Positions 20,958-32,122 of a DNA stretch of 64,000 nucleotides are shown piece by piece (positions within the stretch are counted from its first letter, which is position 1; each line of letters starts with the position of its first letter). The notes below the pieces were generated by a model. That model made no database searches. It worked only from the letters and a program-made list of their open reading frames with translations, and had not been told where the DNA came from. Origin of the DNA: Tieghemostelium lacteum (taxonomy: Eukaryota; Evosea; Eumycetozoa; Dictyosteliales; Raperosteliaceae); NCBI GenBank assembly GCA_001606155.1, contig LODT01000006.1, positions 620,001-684,000 of the forward strand. Direction: 5' to 3'. The position numbers and the translations under genes are program-made.

Positions 20958-21629
20958 TTAGTTGTCATCATCGTCAGTCAAACAAGCTGGGTGAACAGAT
21001 TGAGAGTTGGTGTCGTTTGGACCTGGGTTACAGTAGTTTTTGAAGAGGGAGTTAGTGTTTTCTTCCAAGATACCACCAATGATTTGAGCTGGGACGTATT
21101 CACCAAAATCGTTTAGCCCATAACCCATTGAGTTGATGACTTGAGATTCAATGAGAATTTGAGATTGGCAGTGATTGCAATAGAGGAATTTAATGGAGGA
21201 ACCAAAGATGATTTTAGAGTATCTGTTCCACATGGCAGCTGATTGACACATTGGACATGATTCACCAGTAGTGTACAAATAGAAACCAGTCCAGTCAAAG
21301 AGACCGTAGATGGAAGAACAGTTTTGCATAACAACAATTTCACCGTGTTGGGTCATATCTTTCTTAGCACCTACAGCATTGGTATTGATACAGATGGTTT
21401 GACCAGAGGTGGCATTGACGACAGAGGAAGCAAATACTGAACCTTTAGAAACGGCATGATCGATAATTTCTTTCATTTTGGCTTCATGGAAAAGTCTTTC
21501 GGATTGTCTAAGATCTTTTGGTCTGTAGACATAGGATGGATCGATTTCAACCCATGGTGCTTTATATTCTTTAGCAGCTGATAAAGCAACAATGGCAGCT
21601 AATATTAATAAAATAGCAGTAGATTTCAT
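20958..21629 (-). CDS. Secretory-pathway deaminase-fold protein (CMP/dCMP or guanine deaminase type)
   Basis: The protein has 223 residues in one exon. Residues 1-19 are a clear signal peptide ending in ALSAA, which is unusual for this fold. A zinc-dependent deaminase core follows. His95-Gly-Glu97 stands where H(A/V)E is usual, and TGESCPMC supplies Cys125 and Cys128 in the PCxxC position. The AAMWNRYSKIIFGSS helix-strand matches the guanine deaminase/TadA side of the family. The zinc ligands and the proton-shuttle Glu are present, so activity is plausible. Ala-to-Gly in HAE and Pro-to-Ser before CPMC are departures from the consensus. Extra Cys residues and a C-terminal Asp tail (TDDDDN) follow. 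The substrate could be an extracellular or lysosomal nucleoside or base. Codon use is stronger in C and G than in neighbouring genes, which hints at high expression. Confidence 0.88.
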   Translation of the reverse strand: MKSTAILLILAAIVALSAAKEYKAPWVEIDPSYVYRPKDLRQSERLFHEAKMKEIIDHAVSKGSVFASSVVNATSGQTICINTNAVGAKKDMTQHGEIVVMQNCSSIYGLFDWTGFYLYTTGESCPMCQSAAMWNRYSKIIFGSSIKFLYCNHCQSQILIESQVINSMGYGLNDFGEYVPAQIIGGILEENTNSLFKNYCNPGPNDTNSQSVHPACLTDDDDN

Positions 21630-22428
21630 TGTGTGTATGTTCGGTTCGGTTATATAAAAATTACAAGTATATATCGGGATAAATAATTATTATATTATTA
21701 TAATGGTACAAGTATAAAAATGTAGTGGTAATAGTACAAATTAATTAAGTATTTATAATTAATTGGTTGTTGTTGGTCTTTTGTTGGTTTGATAAAAATG
21801 TTTAATATAAAACTAGTTTTTATTTTATAGGTTTTCATAATCACAAAATATTGGGGTGAAGATATTATCGTTTTTTTCCTATCATTTATTTTATCTGAAA
21901 TTTAGAAAAATCAAAAGATTTGTACAATAAAATGCATTGAGAATGGGGTCTATCAAAAAAAAAAAAAGTAAATATCTTCTAAAATCCTTATGAAAATAGT
22001 ACTATTTAGGTCCTACCCTCATCAAAGAAAAATTTACACATAATACCTATGACAAATGTGACTGATATAATCAATTATTCTCCATATTTTATGATGATAT
22101 AAATCAGAACGATGTGAAACGAGAACATCAATATTTGATAAACTATTTCAACATAATTAATTAATCTAGATTTATAATTTGTTTAATATTATTTTCTTGG
22201 TCATTTTGAAACGACAAATAAGACTTGCACAATAAAGAGTGAATTAAAAAGAGCGAGTAAACAAAAATTTATAGAATCAAAGAATAATCTTTTGAAAATT
22301 TAAATATTTATTATAAATATATAACCACATATCTTAAAATTACAAAAAAACCAAGTGAATAAGTCTTTTTATTCAAATACTAAATCTTTAATGTTGATAC
22401 AATAACGATATTAGTGTCATTGAGTTAA
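21630..22428. other. Intergenic region, no gene seen
   Basis: This is the upstream flank of the deaminase gene and the 3' flank of the FNIP gene. A G/T-rich patch at about 21761-21790 lies roughly 130 bases upstream of the deaminase start and may be regulatory. Otherwise the DNA is A+T-rich with short poly-A runs, and no coding frame or repeat could be supported. Confidence 0.5.
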
Positions 22429-24117
22429 TCAAGTATCTTTATTAACTGTGATTTTACAATATTTTGGTATTATACATTTGGAAAGAGGGTTATAGTCGTG
22501 AATATGGAGTTGTCGTAGATAGGGTGGCAGGAGAGTGTATGAGAATTTTTGTTGATATGCATAGTTTTTATGTAATTTTAAGATTTTTAGGGATTGGGGT
22601 AAATGCTTAATTAGACTTTGGAAATGGTTACCAAATTCAAGAGTTTGAAGGTTTGGTGGAAGATCACCTTCCTCAATGATATTATTAAAATCACTTGGCA
22701 GTGTAAGGTGTAAGAGTGATATTGGAAATAGATTCTTTTGTTTAATGTTAATGTTACCATTTCTGAGAATCAGAGTTACAATACCATTGTTAAGTGTAAT
22801 TGGACCAATAGAAGTTATAGAAAGACTACCAAAATAGGCTGTTTTCAGTTTAGGTGGTAAATTTGAAATAAATGCGCTTTTGAATTTAAGGGATTCCATG
22901 TGAAGGTAATTTAAATTGGGGAGCTCATTTGTTGGTATAGAATGGTTAAATGAAGTACTATAGTTCATTAGGTATTCTAAAGTGGTAGGAAGTGATTTTG
23001 GTTCAATAACAGAATTAAAGAACCCAAAAATCAGTTTCTTTAAATTTCCAGGTAAATGACCTGGTTTAAGTGGATGATTATAGTTGAGTAAATGAAGAGT
23101 TGTTATAGACTGTGGAAGCATACCTTCACTTAGTGGGTAGTTGAATCCGTGTAATTCTAGAGTTTCAATAGTATCAGGAAACATACCTGGTACAATAGGT
23201 GAATCAAAGTTTCTGAGTATTAATGAAGTCAATGTAGAAGGTAATAGTAACGATTCTATTTGCATTTGTATTGGCACTAGTTTTTGTATATCCATTTTTA
23301 GAGATTTTAGACCTTTTGGTAATAACCCACAAAATTCAGGTGACCATCTAACCCAAACAATAGGTAGACTTAAATTAGTCAAAGAGGGTGGGATTCTACT
23401 ATCTAGTAGATGATCATAAGTGTACCCAAGTGTAAGAGACTCTAAACCATTGTGTAAAGCACCAATCTCAAACTGTGGACTATCTAGACAAGTCAAGTTT
23501 TTCAAAGTCTTTGGTAAAACACCTACTTGTATAGAATGTCTATAATCTTTCAGAAGTTTAAGAGATACCAATGGTTCAACAAGGTCACCAACCTTCAAAG
23601 GTTCGGTGAAATACATTGAAAGGTCCGTTAAAGAAGGTGGTAGAATCTGTGGTAGAGTGTAGTCTAGATTATAAATCTTACTCTTACACTCTGAGACCAG
23701 TTTAGTAACAGTTGCCGGTATTTGTCCTGGTGAGAACTTGTATAGGAAATATTGACCTAGTACCAATGTTGTCAAATTAAGTGGTAGTATATACAAACTA
23801 TTTCTAGTACTGTAATTGATAGTCATATGTTCAACCTCAATACTATTCAAAGGATTCATTTCTTTGTAATGAGTTTGCTGATTATCATTAATGGTCAGTG
23901 TTTTGAATTTCTTTGGTAAGGTGTTGTAATTATATTTAAACATTCTATATTGTTTCTTCTTTTTATAAAAGAAATCCAATGGATAATCCATAAATGTCAT
24001 TTTATCTATGAATTTATATAACCCTTTACAACTACATAAAAAATATAGTACATCCTGTCCACTTTCAAGTTGATGAGTAATTACCTTTATCACATATAAT
24101 GGTAAAGGAAATGACAT
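22429..24117 (-). CDS. FNIP-repeat protein with F-box-like N-terminus
   Basis: This single-exon protein has 562 residues. The N-terminus (LPLYVIKVITHQLESGQDVL, then YFLCSCKGLYKF) parallels that of the gene at 16612-18423, including the C(K)xLY helix. From about residue 105 to 530 there are FNIP-type repeats with LPxSLxxLxLxxxFNxPI spacing (for example FNYPLSEGMLPQSITTLHLL and YNHPLKPGHLPGNLKKLIFG). The C-terminal cap is CIIPKYCKI. It is probably an SCF substrate receptor by analogy. It is a clear paralogue of the other FNIP genes in this window, but too diverged to be a recent local copy. The frame is intact. Confidence 0.93.
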   Translation of the reverse strand: MSFPLPLYVIKVITHQLESGQDVLYFLCSCKGLYKFIDKMTFMDYPLDFFYKKKKQYRMFKYNYNTLPKKFKTLTINDNQQTHYKEMNPLNSIEVEHMTINYSTRNSLYILPLNLTTLVLGQYFLYKFSPGQIPATVTKLVSECKSKIYNLDYTLPQILPPSLTDLSMYFTEPLKVGDLVEPLVSLKLLKDYRHSIQVGVLPKTLKNLTCLDSPQFEIGALHNGLESLTLGYTYDHLLDSRIPPSLTNLSLPIVWVRWSPEFCGLLPKGLKSLKMDIQKLVPIQMQIESLLLPSTLTSLILRNFDSPIVPGMFPDTIETLELHGFNYPLSEGMLPQSITTLHLLNYNHPLKPGHLPGNLKKLIFGFFNSVIEPKSLPTTLEYLMNYSTSFNHSIPTNELPNLNYLHMESLKFKSAFISNLPPKLKTAYFGSLSITSIGPITLNNGIVTLILRNGNINIKQKNLFPISLLHLTLPSDFNNIIEEGDLPPNLQTLEFGNHFQSLIKHLPQSLKILKLHKNYAYQQKFSYTLLPPYLRQLHIHDYNPLSKCIIPKYCKITVNKDT

Positions 24118-24708
24118 TCTCTAATTCTAAAAAAATAAAAATGATCGATTATCTAAACAAAAGATCGCTAGTAATAAAACAAATAAAATTCAGAAATAAA
24201 AGTGAATGTTGGATCATTTTGTTAATTTAAATTTTTTGTTTTCAAATAATAAATTAATCTATATCAAGTTAATTTATTCATAAAACATAATTATTAAATA
24301 TTTGTCAATACATATAGGGCTTTTACTAAAATTTAAAAAGAATCAATCTGAAAAGAATTTGTATGTACTTTTAGAATGTTTTTTTTGTCGGTCCTTATGT
24401 TTGGGAATTTAATGAGTCATAAAGATTGCGTATATTTTATTTCATAAATGAAGGTGAAGGTAATTTAAATAATTTTTTTTTTTTTTGATTGTCAAAACAT
24501 ACAGAGCGAAGATATTTGCACACACATTTTTTGCAACAAAAAAAATCGATTAATCTTTTTTTTCAGCTTAAAGCTTTTAATTGTAATTAGGTTTTAGCAT
24601 TACCTCAACTATTATTTCAAAAATATTTTTCCCTGTCAATTTGTAAAATATTGATTAAGAGAAATCAGAGTAATAGTTTGTGTAAATCATTTGGATTAGG
24701 AAAAAAAG
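24118..24708. other. Divergent intergenic region, no gene seen
   Basis: This separates the divergent FNIP gene and sterol oxidase gene, so it must hold both promoters. It has a T-run near 24473-24486 and other short homopolymers. I could not identify specific elements. Confidence 0.5.
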
Positions 24709-25737
24709 ATGAAATTCAATAGTACTTTAATTATAAATACCATTGCAGAGAATTTCAAATCATCAAGAGTCTATGATGTATCTGCCGATCCACTCCCAAG
24801 AAACTCAATTGAATATTATTGGGTTTGGATTCTACAGAATTGCGGTGAATTTGGTCTCTTTTTGATTTTTTATTTAGCAATGGCTATCCTCTATGCTATA
24901 GGAGGTATTGTATTCTATCTCTTTGATAAATTTAAGTTATTCCCAAGTAGAAAGATTCAAATTAAAGTAGGTTTCATAAAACACCCCAAAAAACAAAAAA
25001 AACACACTAACATCTGTATGTATAATATTAGAAATACCCTTCTTCATATGAAATTAGAAGATGTATAAATAATTTGGTAATCAATTATATTACCATTATC
25101 TTACCATTGGGTATCATTTCATTCCCATTTTCAAAAGTTTTGGGATTAACACATGATTTACCATTACCAACAATGTAAGTACTTTGATAGAGATAGAATT
25201 CTAGAAGGAGGTTAGATGTATAAACTAACTTAATAATACAGTTGGAAATTCCTATTGGATATATTTCTATGTTTATTAGGTGAAGATTTCTTCCATTATT
25301 GGATGCACAGATTCTTCCATACTCCATGGTTCTATAAAAATATTCATAAAGAACATCACTATTTCTCAGCACCATTTGGATTCACAGCATCTTATGCACA
25401 TCCAGTTGAGGTTGTGTTTTTGGGTATTGCTACATTTGCACCAGCATTCATTTTACGTCCACATTATATCACCTTTTACTCATGGTTTATAGTTAGACAA
25501 TTGGATGCTGTTCTCACTCACTCTGGATACGATATCGAATTGTTCCCATTCAATTTCATGCCATACTATGGTGGCACAGTATTCCATGACTATCATCACA
25601 AGCAGTTCACATGTAACTATGGTTCTAGATTTACCTATCTAGATAAACTATTCAATACCTACAAAGAGAAACCAACCAAAATACCATCATCTGAACCCTC
25701 AAACAACTCACTATCGAATAATAAAAAACAATCCTAA
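24709..25737 (+). CDS. erg25: C4-methylsterol monooxygenase (ERG25/MSMO1 family)
   Basis: Three exons, 24709-24966, 25032-25174 and 25242-25737, with 65- and 67-nt introns and consistent phases give 298 residues, the usual size for ERG25/MSMO1. The enzyme is a membrane di-iron oxidase of the ER that removes C4 methyl groups in sterol synthesis. Two long hydrophobic regions lie near residues 45-75 and 100-120. The His boxes are clear: HYWMHRFFH (about 152-160), HKEHHYFSAPFGFTASYAHP (about 168-187) and, near the C-terminus, HDYHHKQF. The second exon contains the family CINN...LPLG...P segment. The tail is Ser/Lys-rich without an obvious KKxx retrieval signal. All metal ligands appear intact, and the subfamily choice over other fatty acid hydroxylases is fairly secure. 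Confidence 0.94.
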
Positions 25738-27002
25738 TCTCCAGTGGAACAACCCCTTTCCTACTCTACTGTGAATGTCAGTGTCATTCATAGGAGGAGA
25801 TTGCAAAAATATCTAAAAATACACACCCACACACACCATACACGCGCATCACAACAAAAAAATAAAACATTATCAAAATATGTGAGAAAAAAAAAATTAA
25901 TAACAAAAAGTCTGTAAATTTCCATATTTGGTATATAATGATAGTATTTTTTTATTTTTTAGTACTCTAGTCAGTGGTGGAAATGAAAATATTCCACACA
26001 CTCACACTTTTTTTTTTAAAACAAATCCAATTAATTAAATATTTCAATACACAATAACAATTAATCTATCAAATAATAAATTACAAAAATATTACATTTT
26101 TGGTATTTTTCATACCTCCTATTTCGTAACACCAAATATAGTCAGTGGGAAATATCTATCACCTCACATGTAGTAATAGTACTACTAGAGGTAATGTATA
26201 TATATATCTAGAATATTTGAATTTAGATTAAGAGTGTGTGAATGGTGTGGTTGTGTTGTTTTTTTTTTAATGTTGTTTCATTATTATGAATGTTAGTATC
26301 AATATCACAACACACTGTATACATACCCCCACCTCTATCTATGACTAATTTAATAAAAACTCAAATGTGGGAATGTGTGAGTGAGTAGTGAGGAAGAATG
26401 TGTGCTTGATTATTTACCCTATCGTTCACTTTAGTAGGTATAATATTTAAACAACACACAAAGATACGAAAATTTCTTTCAGAGTGTCTTTCAGATGTCA
26501 AAGTATTAATTACAATAATATAATAATGGATTGTAATGTAATAGGTATTTTCCTAGGTTTGTATTTATGTCAAATTCTAAATCTACAAATTACAACAAGG
26601 GAGAAAATACAAAATACAAACCCAAATAAACACCAAACATAATTATAGTCAAAGACATTTTTTTTATTTACTTCTTTTTACTTTTTTCTATTTATTTTAG
26701 TATAGTAAATTAATACAACAAAAAAAACAAATTGTTTTTTAAATATCTATATATTTTAAAATCTATAGACAACAAGCATTATAATATCTTTTCAATATTT
26801 AATTTTTTACTATAATTTTTATTATTTATTTAAATTACTCAATTTGGAAAAAAACAATAACACTATTCTTAAGAATATTGAATTCACCAAAAAAAAAATT
26901 GATAAATTGAATAATAATTTATAAATTATATATAGATAGTGAATAGGAAAAAGTGAACAGAATAATCACACTACAACCACATCCTAATTCTGTTCAAATA
27001 AA
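25738..27002. other. Long intergenic/upstream region (1.27 kb), no gene seen
   Basis: This lies upstream of the actin-fragmin-kinase-like gene. It holds a CA-rich patch at 25823-25845 and a GT-rich patch at 26233-26262 (GTGTGTG and GGTGTGG words) that resembles G-box elements, plus several poly-T and poly-A runs. No open frame has protein-like composition. It could include a noncoding 5' exon, which the sequence alone cannot show. Confidence 0.5.
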
Positions 27003-28205
27003 ATGAAGACAATTAAAAATTTAAAAAACAAAATTTTTTTTCCTAAAACACTTCATCAACAACAGCAACAAGAGTACAGTAAATCAGTATCCGATGAATT
27101 AGAGAATGAATTATATAAACCAATAGTGGAATCAAAGATTTCAAATTTGGATTGGAACCAGGCAATTCATATCGAAAAGTGCGACCAGAAATTGAATTGT
27201 CTCGTAGTCACTTTTGTCGAAGAGGTAATGGTACAGAAACAGATTGGTTCAAGTGGAGGAAGTAGTGGATCAAGTAGTGGAAAGTCTTCACCACCACCTG
27301 TATATCAGATGGTTAAACAGCAACAGTATTATAAAGTTCTACTGAAAACCAGTCCTAGTTCACAGCAGATTGCTCAGACTGTCTATGTTAATGTACTTGA
27401 ATCTATACTGAAATTGCCAATTCCCGAGATGCGATTACTAGAGTACTCCAACCCAGAGTACGAGGCAATGTCAAACCAAATTCTGAAACTCAGTAGCAAC
27501 AATAACACACTTTTCAACTATATAAAGAAGGAATTGAAGAAACTCTATCTTTTGGTGATGGCATATCGTCCAGGTGCCAAGACACTCGAACAATTGAATT
27601 TCAAGGAATACTTCTCTAGCAGTAACAATGGTGATAAGAAATATATGCAGTTGGGTCAACTCATTGCATTCGACATGTTTTGTAATAATTGGGATCGATT
27701 TCCACTGATATGGGAGAGTCAAGGCAACTTTTCAAATATACTCTTTTACGACCAACCTGAAGCCGGTCAGGAATGGTACTTTTCATTGATGGACAGTAAT
27801 ATAACCTATATAAATAATAGTAGTTTTACAGTTGGACATCATCGTTATATAAATAGAATAAAGAGCTTGTTCTTCTCGCTCTACAGTAACCCAAATATCG
27901 AAACACGTCAGGTTAGAAGACTTCGTGAACACATGTCCAAACACTACAAGGTGAATATACCTGAGTCCTCTGGTATCCTGCTGCAGTATGGCATCATTCA
28001 GGGTATACAGAGAATTGTAAATAATCTCACATCCAACATACTCAAAGAAACCAAAGAAAAAGTAAAGTCAATGGTTAAATACGAAAATGAAAATATATGG
28101 AAGAAGGGAATCGATGGTATCTATCTCCCTTTTCTCTATGATATCTTTGACAAGTATGATGAATTTGAATTATCACAAATAAATAAAAAATATTTAAATA
28201 TATAA
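27003..28205 (+). CDS. Actin-fragmin-kinase-type catalytic domain protein
   Basis: This single-exon protein has 400 residues. The AFK fold was first described in Physarum actin-fragmin kinase, an atypical eukaryotic kinase that phosphorylates actin. The recognisable part runs from about residue 25 to 330. It has VVTFVEEV and later YKVLLKT strands with a candidate lysine, VYVNVLES, a LLVMAYRPGAKTL hinge-like strand, then the catalytic region LGQLIAFDMFCNNWDRFPLI with GNFSNILFYD and FSLMDSN in the order expected for the kinase core (D..NNxDR, GN..N, xDS). A Ser/Gly linker (SSGGSSGSSSGKSSPP) interrupts the N-lobe. The C-terminus is helical. No kelch repeats follow, unlike the Physarum enzyme. 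Cytosolic actin regulation is inferred from family. Confidence 0.85.
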   Translation: MKTIKNLKNKIFFPKTLHQQQQQEYSKSVSDELENELYKPIVESKISNLDWNQAIHIEKCDQKLNCLVVTFVEEVMVQKQIGSSGGSSGSSSGKSSPPPVYQMVKQQQYYKVLLKTSPSSQQIAQTVYVNVLESILKLPIPEMRLLEYSNPEYEAMSNQILKLSSNNNTLFNYIKKELKKLYLLVMAYRPGAKTLEQLNFKEYFSSSNNGDKKYMQLGQLIAFDMFCNNWDRFPLIWESQGNFSNILFYDQPEAGQEWYFSLMDSNITYINNSSFTVGHHRYINRIKSLFFSLYSNPNIETRQVRRLREHMSKHYKVNIPESSGILLQYGIIQGIQRIVNNLTSNILKETKEKVKSMVKYENENIWKKGIDGIYLPFLYDIFDKYDEFELSQINKKYLNI

Positions 28206-28614
28206 ACAACAAAAAAAATTAGATAATTTAAAAATAACCTATAAAAAAAATTATGATGTTAGATTTTTAGTATTAGACTTTCAAATAAATGATTGTTTTA
28301 AGCTTTCGGGGAAATAAATATTCCTTTGCCTCTTTTTCAACAAATTAAAAAAAAAAAAAAAATAAGATATTATTGTTTTTTTTTTTTTTTTTTTTTTTTT
28401 TCCTTTTTTTTTTTTTTTTTTTTATTTTTATTGTTTGCTCTTTCTGCTTATATCATCTATTTTCACTTCCAACACAATCACCAGTTTAAGAATAGAAATT
28501 TAGTTTTATAACAAGTTTTATCACTTTAAACCTACTTTAGATAGATATTAAAAAAAAAAAATTGGGAAAAGTTTTCAAATCACTCTGACAATTTAATTTT
28601 GGAAATGATAAATA
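28206..28614. repeat. Intergenic poly-A/poly-T region
   Basis: An A run at 28347-28362 is followed closely by an almost unbroken T run of about 48 bases at 28376-28424 (interrupted only by CC). The two can pair as a weak hairpin. Homopolymers of this size are common between dictyostelid genes and are error-prone in sequencing. No gene is supported. Confidence 0.75.
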
Positions 28615-30634
28615 ATGCAAGTGGACACAACTAAACTATTAGATCACCCAATATTTGTTCCTAAAGTAGAGGACCTATTGGATTTGTCATTTGAAGACAA
28701 AATTAATCAACCAAATTCCAATTTTCTCAGTGCACCTGTACTCAGATACCCAACGATTACAAACTCTATTATAGACGATCATTTAATTAGAAAAGGAATA
28801 CCACTGGTATTGTCTGAAACTAATAAATGCTTTACACAACAAACTAATACACTCCCAACACCTGATACCAAATACGATCATCCAACAAAATTCACATTAG
28901 AATGGTTAAGAGTATGTACAATACAAATCTCCAATAAGGAGACCTGAGGATTCAATTGAGTCCATTATAGTCTTAATATAACTTCAAAGATATTAATAGT
29001 TTTTTTTTTTTTTTTTTTTTTTTTACATATTTTTGTAAAAATGTGATTTTCTATCCAAAGGACAATTATTCTGAAATTAAATTGGTAAATTCACCAACAA
29101 ATTTAGATACACTTACAGATGAAAAGGATTGGACATTGGGAAGATATTTAGAGTATTTACAGATATTACCAGAGGAAAGAAATCCCAAGCATCTTTATGC
29201 TAAGGATGTTCATTGTCCAGCAGAATGGAAACTGCTGGTAAAGGAAAAGATTCAAAAGGTGTTTCAGTCACAGGGACCTTTTGATTTAATTGGAAATCTA
29301 CCTCAGTATCTCAGACCTGAGACATCACTACTCTACATAGGCAGCAATGGAACATATACAAATGGACATGTGGATATTGCAGGTAGTAACGGTCATAATA
29401 TAATGGTATCTGCTGAACCCGATTCATTTAGCTACTGGTTCATTGTACCTAGAGATTACAAACAAGAAGCCATTAAATTTTGGGCTGAACTTGGTGGAGA
29501 TATATTCAATGAATCTAGATTTCTAAAACCCAGTGATTTACTTAAAGCTTCATTTCCAATATATATAGTCAAACAGGGTCTTGGTGACTTTGTATTGGTA
29601 CCTCCTGATGCAGTACATCAGGTAATCAATCATGGTGGAACTACACTTAAAATGGCATGGAATACTATAACTATTAAATCACTGCCTATAAGTTACTTTC
29701 ATTCACTTCCAGATTACAAACAGGTATCAAAGCCTGAAGTCTACAGAATCAAAGCTGTTGCATACTACAGTCTAAAGAAAATGATTCAACAGATTGAGGT
29801 CGAAAATCCTGTAGATATCAAGACTACAATTGAAAATCTCTCTTCAATGATAGAGATATTTCATCATATTCTTCAAACTGAGTCTATATTGATACCTAAA
29901 CCCAATTACCCATTCTGTGGAGATGGTGAGTCTATTCCGTTTCTTAAACCTTTTAAATACTTTGGTACCGAGAAGATACAGGATCGTAGATGTGACCATT
30001 GCAATTGTGATATCTTTAATAGATGTTATCACTGCCAAGACTGTAAATCCAAAGAAGATCCTTTTGGTAAAGATTATTGCTTTGATTGTGTTGCTAAAGG
30101 TTTTGGATGTGAATTCCACTTTAAAGATATGATATTAAAGGAATACATAAGTCATAGTAAACTGAAAAAGGAGTTAGTCAAGTACTATCAAGTCTTTAAA
30201 AATCTATTAGCACAGACTGGTATGAAGGAACAGAATATCGAAGATCTAGTTCAATCACGTCTCAATGAGATGCTAGATCGTTGTAAATTCTTAACAACTG
30301 CTACTGTTGCCTATCACGTTGTATATTTCTCTGGACAAGATGAACAGAGTTGTCATCGTTGTCAGAAATTCTACAAGAAATATAATTTAGTTCATTGCAC
30401 CAACTGTAAATCTAGATTCTGTGAAAAATGTGTTTGTCAAAGTGGAAATGAATTTTGTGAACTAATTAGAGAACAAGAGTGGCAATGTTACAGTTGTAAA
30501 GGTACCTGTGATTGTCCACCATGTCAATTCAACAAACTTAATAATAATAATCATAATCATAATAATCACATTAACCAACAGAATTCCATTATTAATAGTA
30601 GTAATGGTAATAATAATAATAATCACCATTTACT

Positions 30635-30678
<44 letters not shown>

Positions 30679-31988
30679 TTCATTTAAATAGCCCATCTAG
30701 TACATTATCTTCACTATCTACACTATCGACATTATCAACATTGTCATCTTTACCTTATTTATCAACATCTAACGATCGCCAATTGATTAAAAATACATTT
30801 TTACAACAACTCAACGAAGATAATTTACAAAACAAACCAACATTTCTCACTAACCAGAATAATATTTTACCACCTATGCCATCTTCAAAGTTAATTTCAA
30901 AAATATCACAAAACAAATTACCAAAATCATTAAATAACATTTTACCTTCAACCACTACAACTACTACAACAACAACTACAACAACATCTACTTCTTCGAC
31001 AACCTCAACAACTTCTAAAAAGAGACCTATTGTTTTAAATAATGATAAACCAAAGGGTAGACCTGCCAAGAATCTTAGAGCTTGGACAAATTCACATAAA
31101 CATATAATACAGTTGATAGAGAATCTTAGATCGAATGATAAATCTCTAAATAATAATAATGGGTCAGTTAAATGTGGTACCACCTCGACAAATGGTGCTA
31201 CTTTTAAACCACTGGATCAATTGCCTGAATTGGTTAGTTTATATATAAAAAAGAAACAGGCATTTGGTGGTGTAATGTGGGCTAAAACTAAACAAATACC
31301 TCTGTTACCTTGTTTGTGGGTAAAGGATTTGTCAGTTATTCCACCAGGTACCAAACTACTACCCAGTCTAGTCCAAGGAAAGAAGATTTTGGTTTTATTT
31401 TTTACAGATAATACGGATGATAGAGTTGCAATGGTTGGTAAGAAATCAATATTTACATTTGATGAAGTCAATCAGACTCTGTTACTCAAGTGTCCTGAAT
31501 TACCTCTATCCCAACTAGAAGACCTTTTCAATAGTGCCGACCCTGAATTGGCTACTAAAAAAGAGATTTCAAGTTTTGATTATAGATCCCAAATTGAAGA
31601 AAAGGAAGATGGTTTATTTATTAAAGATAGTTTATTAATTAATATGAATAGTAGCAGTAGTACCAATAATAACAACAACAATAATGGTAATAATAATATC
31701 ATTGGAAGTACTATTAATAATGGCAATGGTTTGGATAATGATATTATAATGAGTGGAAATGAAGATTTATTAAATGGTATGGCAGCTTTACAACAGTTAT
31801 CTGATCAATCCTCAATTGAGATACTTCAACAACAACAACAACATCAACAATTACAACAACTACAACAACAGCATCTACAACAACAACAACCACATTTACC
31901 TCAATTACCACAACAACATCAATTACAACAATTTCAACAACAAACCCCAAATGTAATCGGAAACAACAATCTACAGCAGATAATTTAA
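28615..31988 (+). CDS. JmjC-domain chromatin protein with ZZ-like, R1-type zinc fingers and PWWP domain
   Basis: Exons are 28615-28911 and 29061-31988, with a 149-nt intron containing a T tract of about 25; phase 0 across the junction rebuilds FTLEWLRDNYSEI. The result is 1074 residues. The JmjC domain spans about 100-310, with the Fe(II) ligands His202-x-Asp204 (GHVDIAG) and His285 (VHQVINHG) and Lys297 in the TLKMAW strand; it is likely a 2-oxoglutarate-dependent histone demethylase or related hydroxylase. A ZZ-like Cys cluster lies at about 408-453 (CDHCNC, CYHCQDC, CFDC). A 4CXXC/R1-type finger lies at about 528-590 (CHRCQKFY ... CYSCKGTCDCPPC), as in CDCA7. Long Asn, Thr and Ser tracts follow, then a KPKGRPAK AT-hook-like motif near 763. 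A PWWP domain begins with GGVMWAK near 835, and the tail is Gln-rich. It acts in the nucleus. The domain set is well supported; the methyl substrate is unknown. Confidence 0.93.
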
Positions 31989-32122
31989 TATTATTTCACT
32001 TAAATATATAAAAAAATCAAAGTGTATATTCTTTCAATCCAATAATAAACTTTTTTTTTTAAATTGGACAACAATATTCCTTCGCATTTAAATTTATTTT
32101 AAGAATTTAAGGCGATGTGCTT

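Noticed and set aside
25823-26262. CA- and GT-rich patches as a mobile element or telomere-like repeat
   Set aside because: The words are irregular and short, with no terminal repeats or target duplications. They fit promoter-type simple sequence.
28326-28511. Phe-rich frame in the poly-T tract
   Set aside because: It is a translation of a homopolymer, not a protein.
30755-31183. Minus-strand frame within the JmjC gene
   Set aside because: It is antisense of Thr and Asn tracts (Val runs), with no independent signal.
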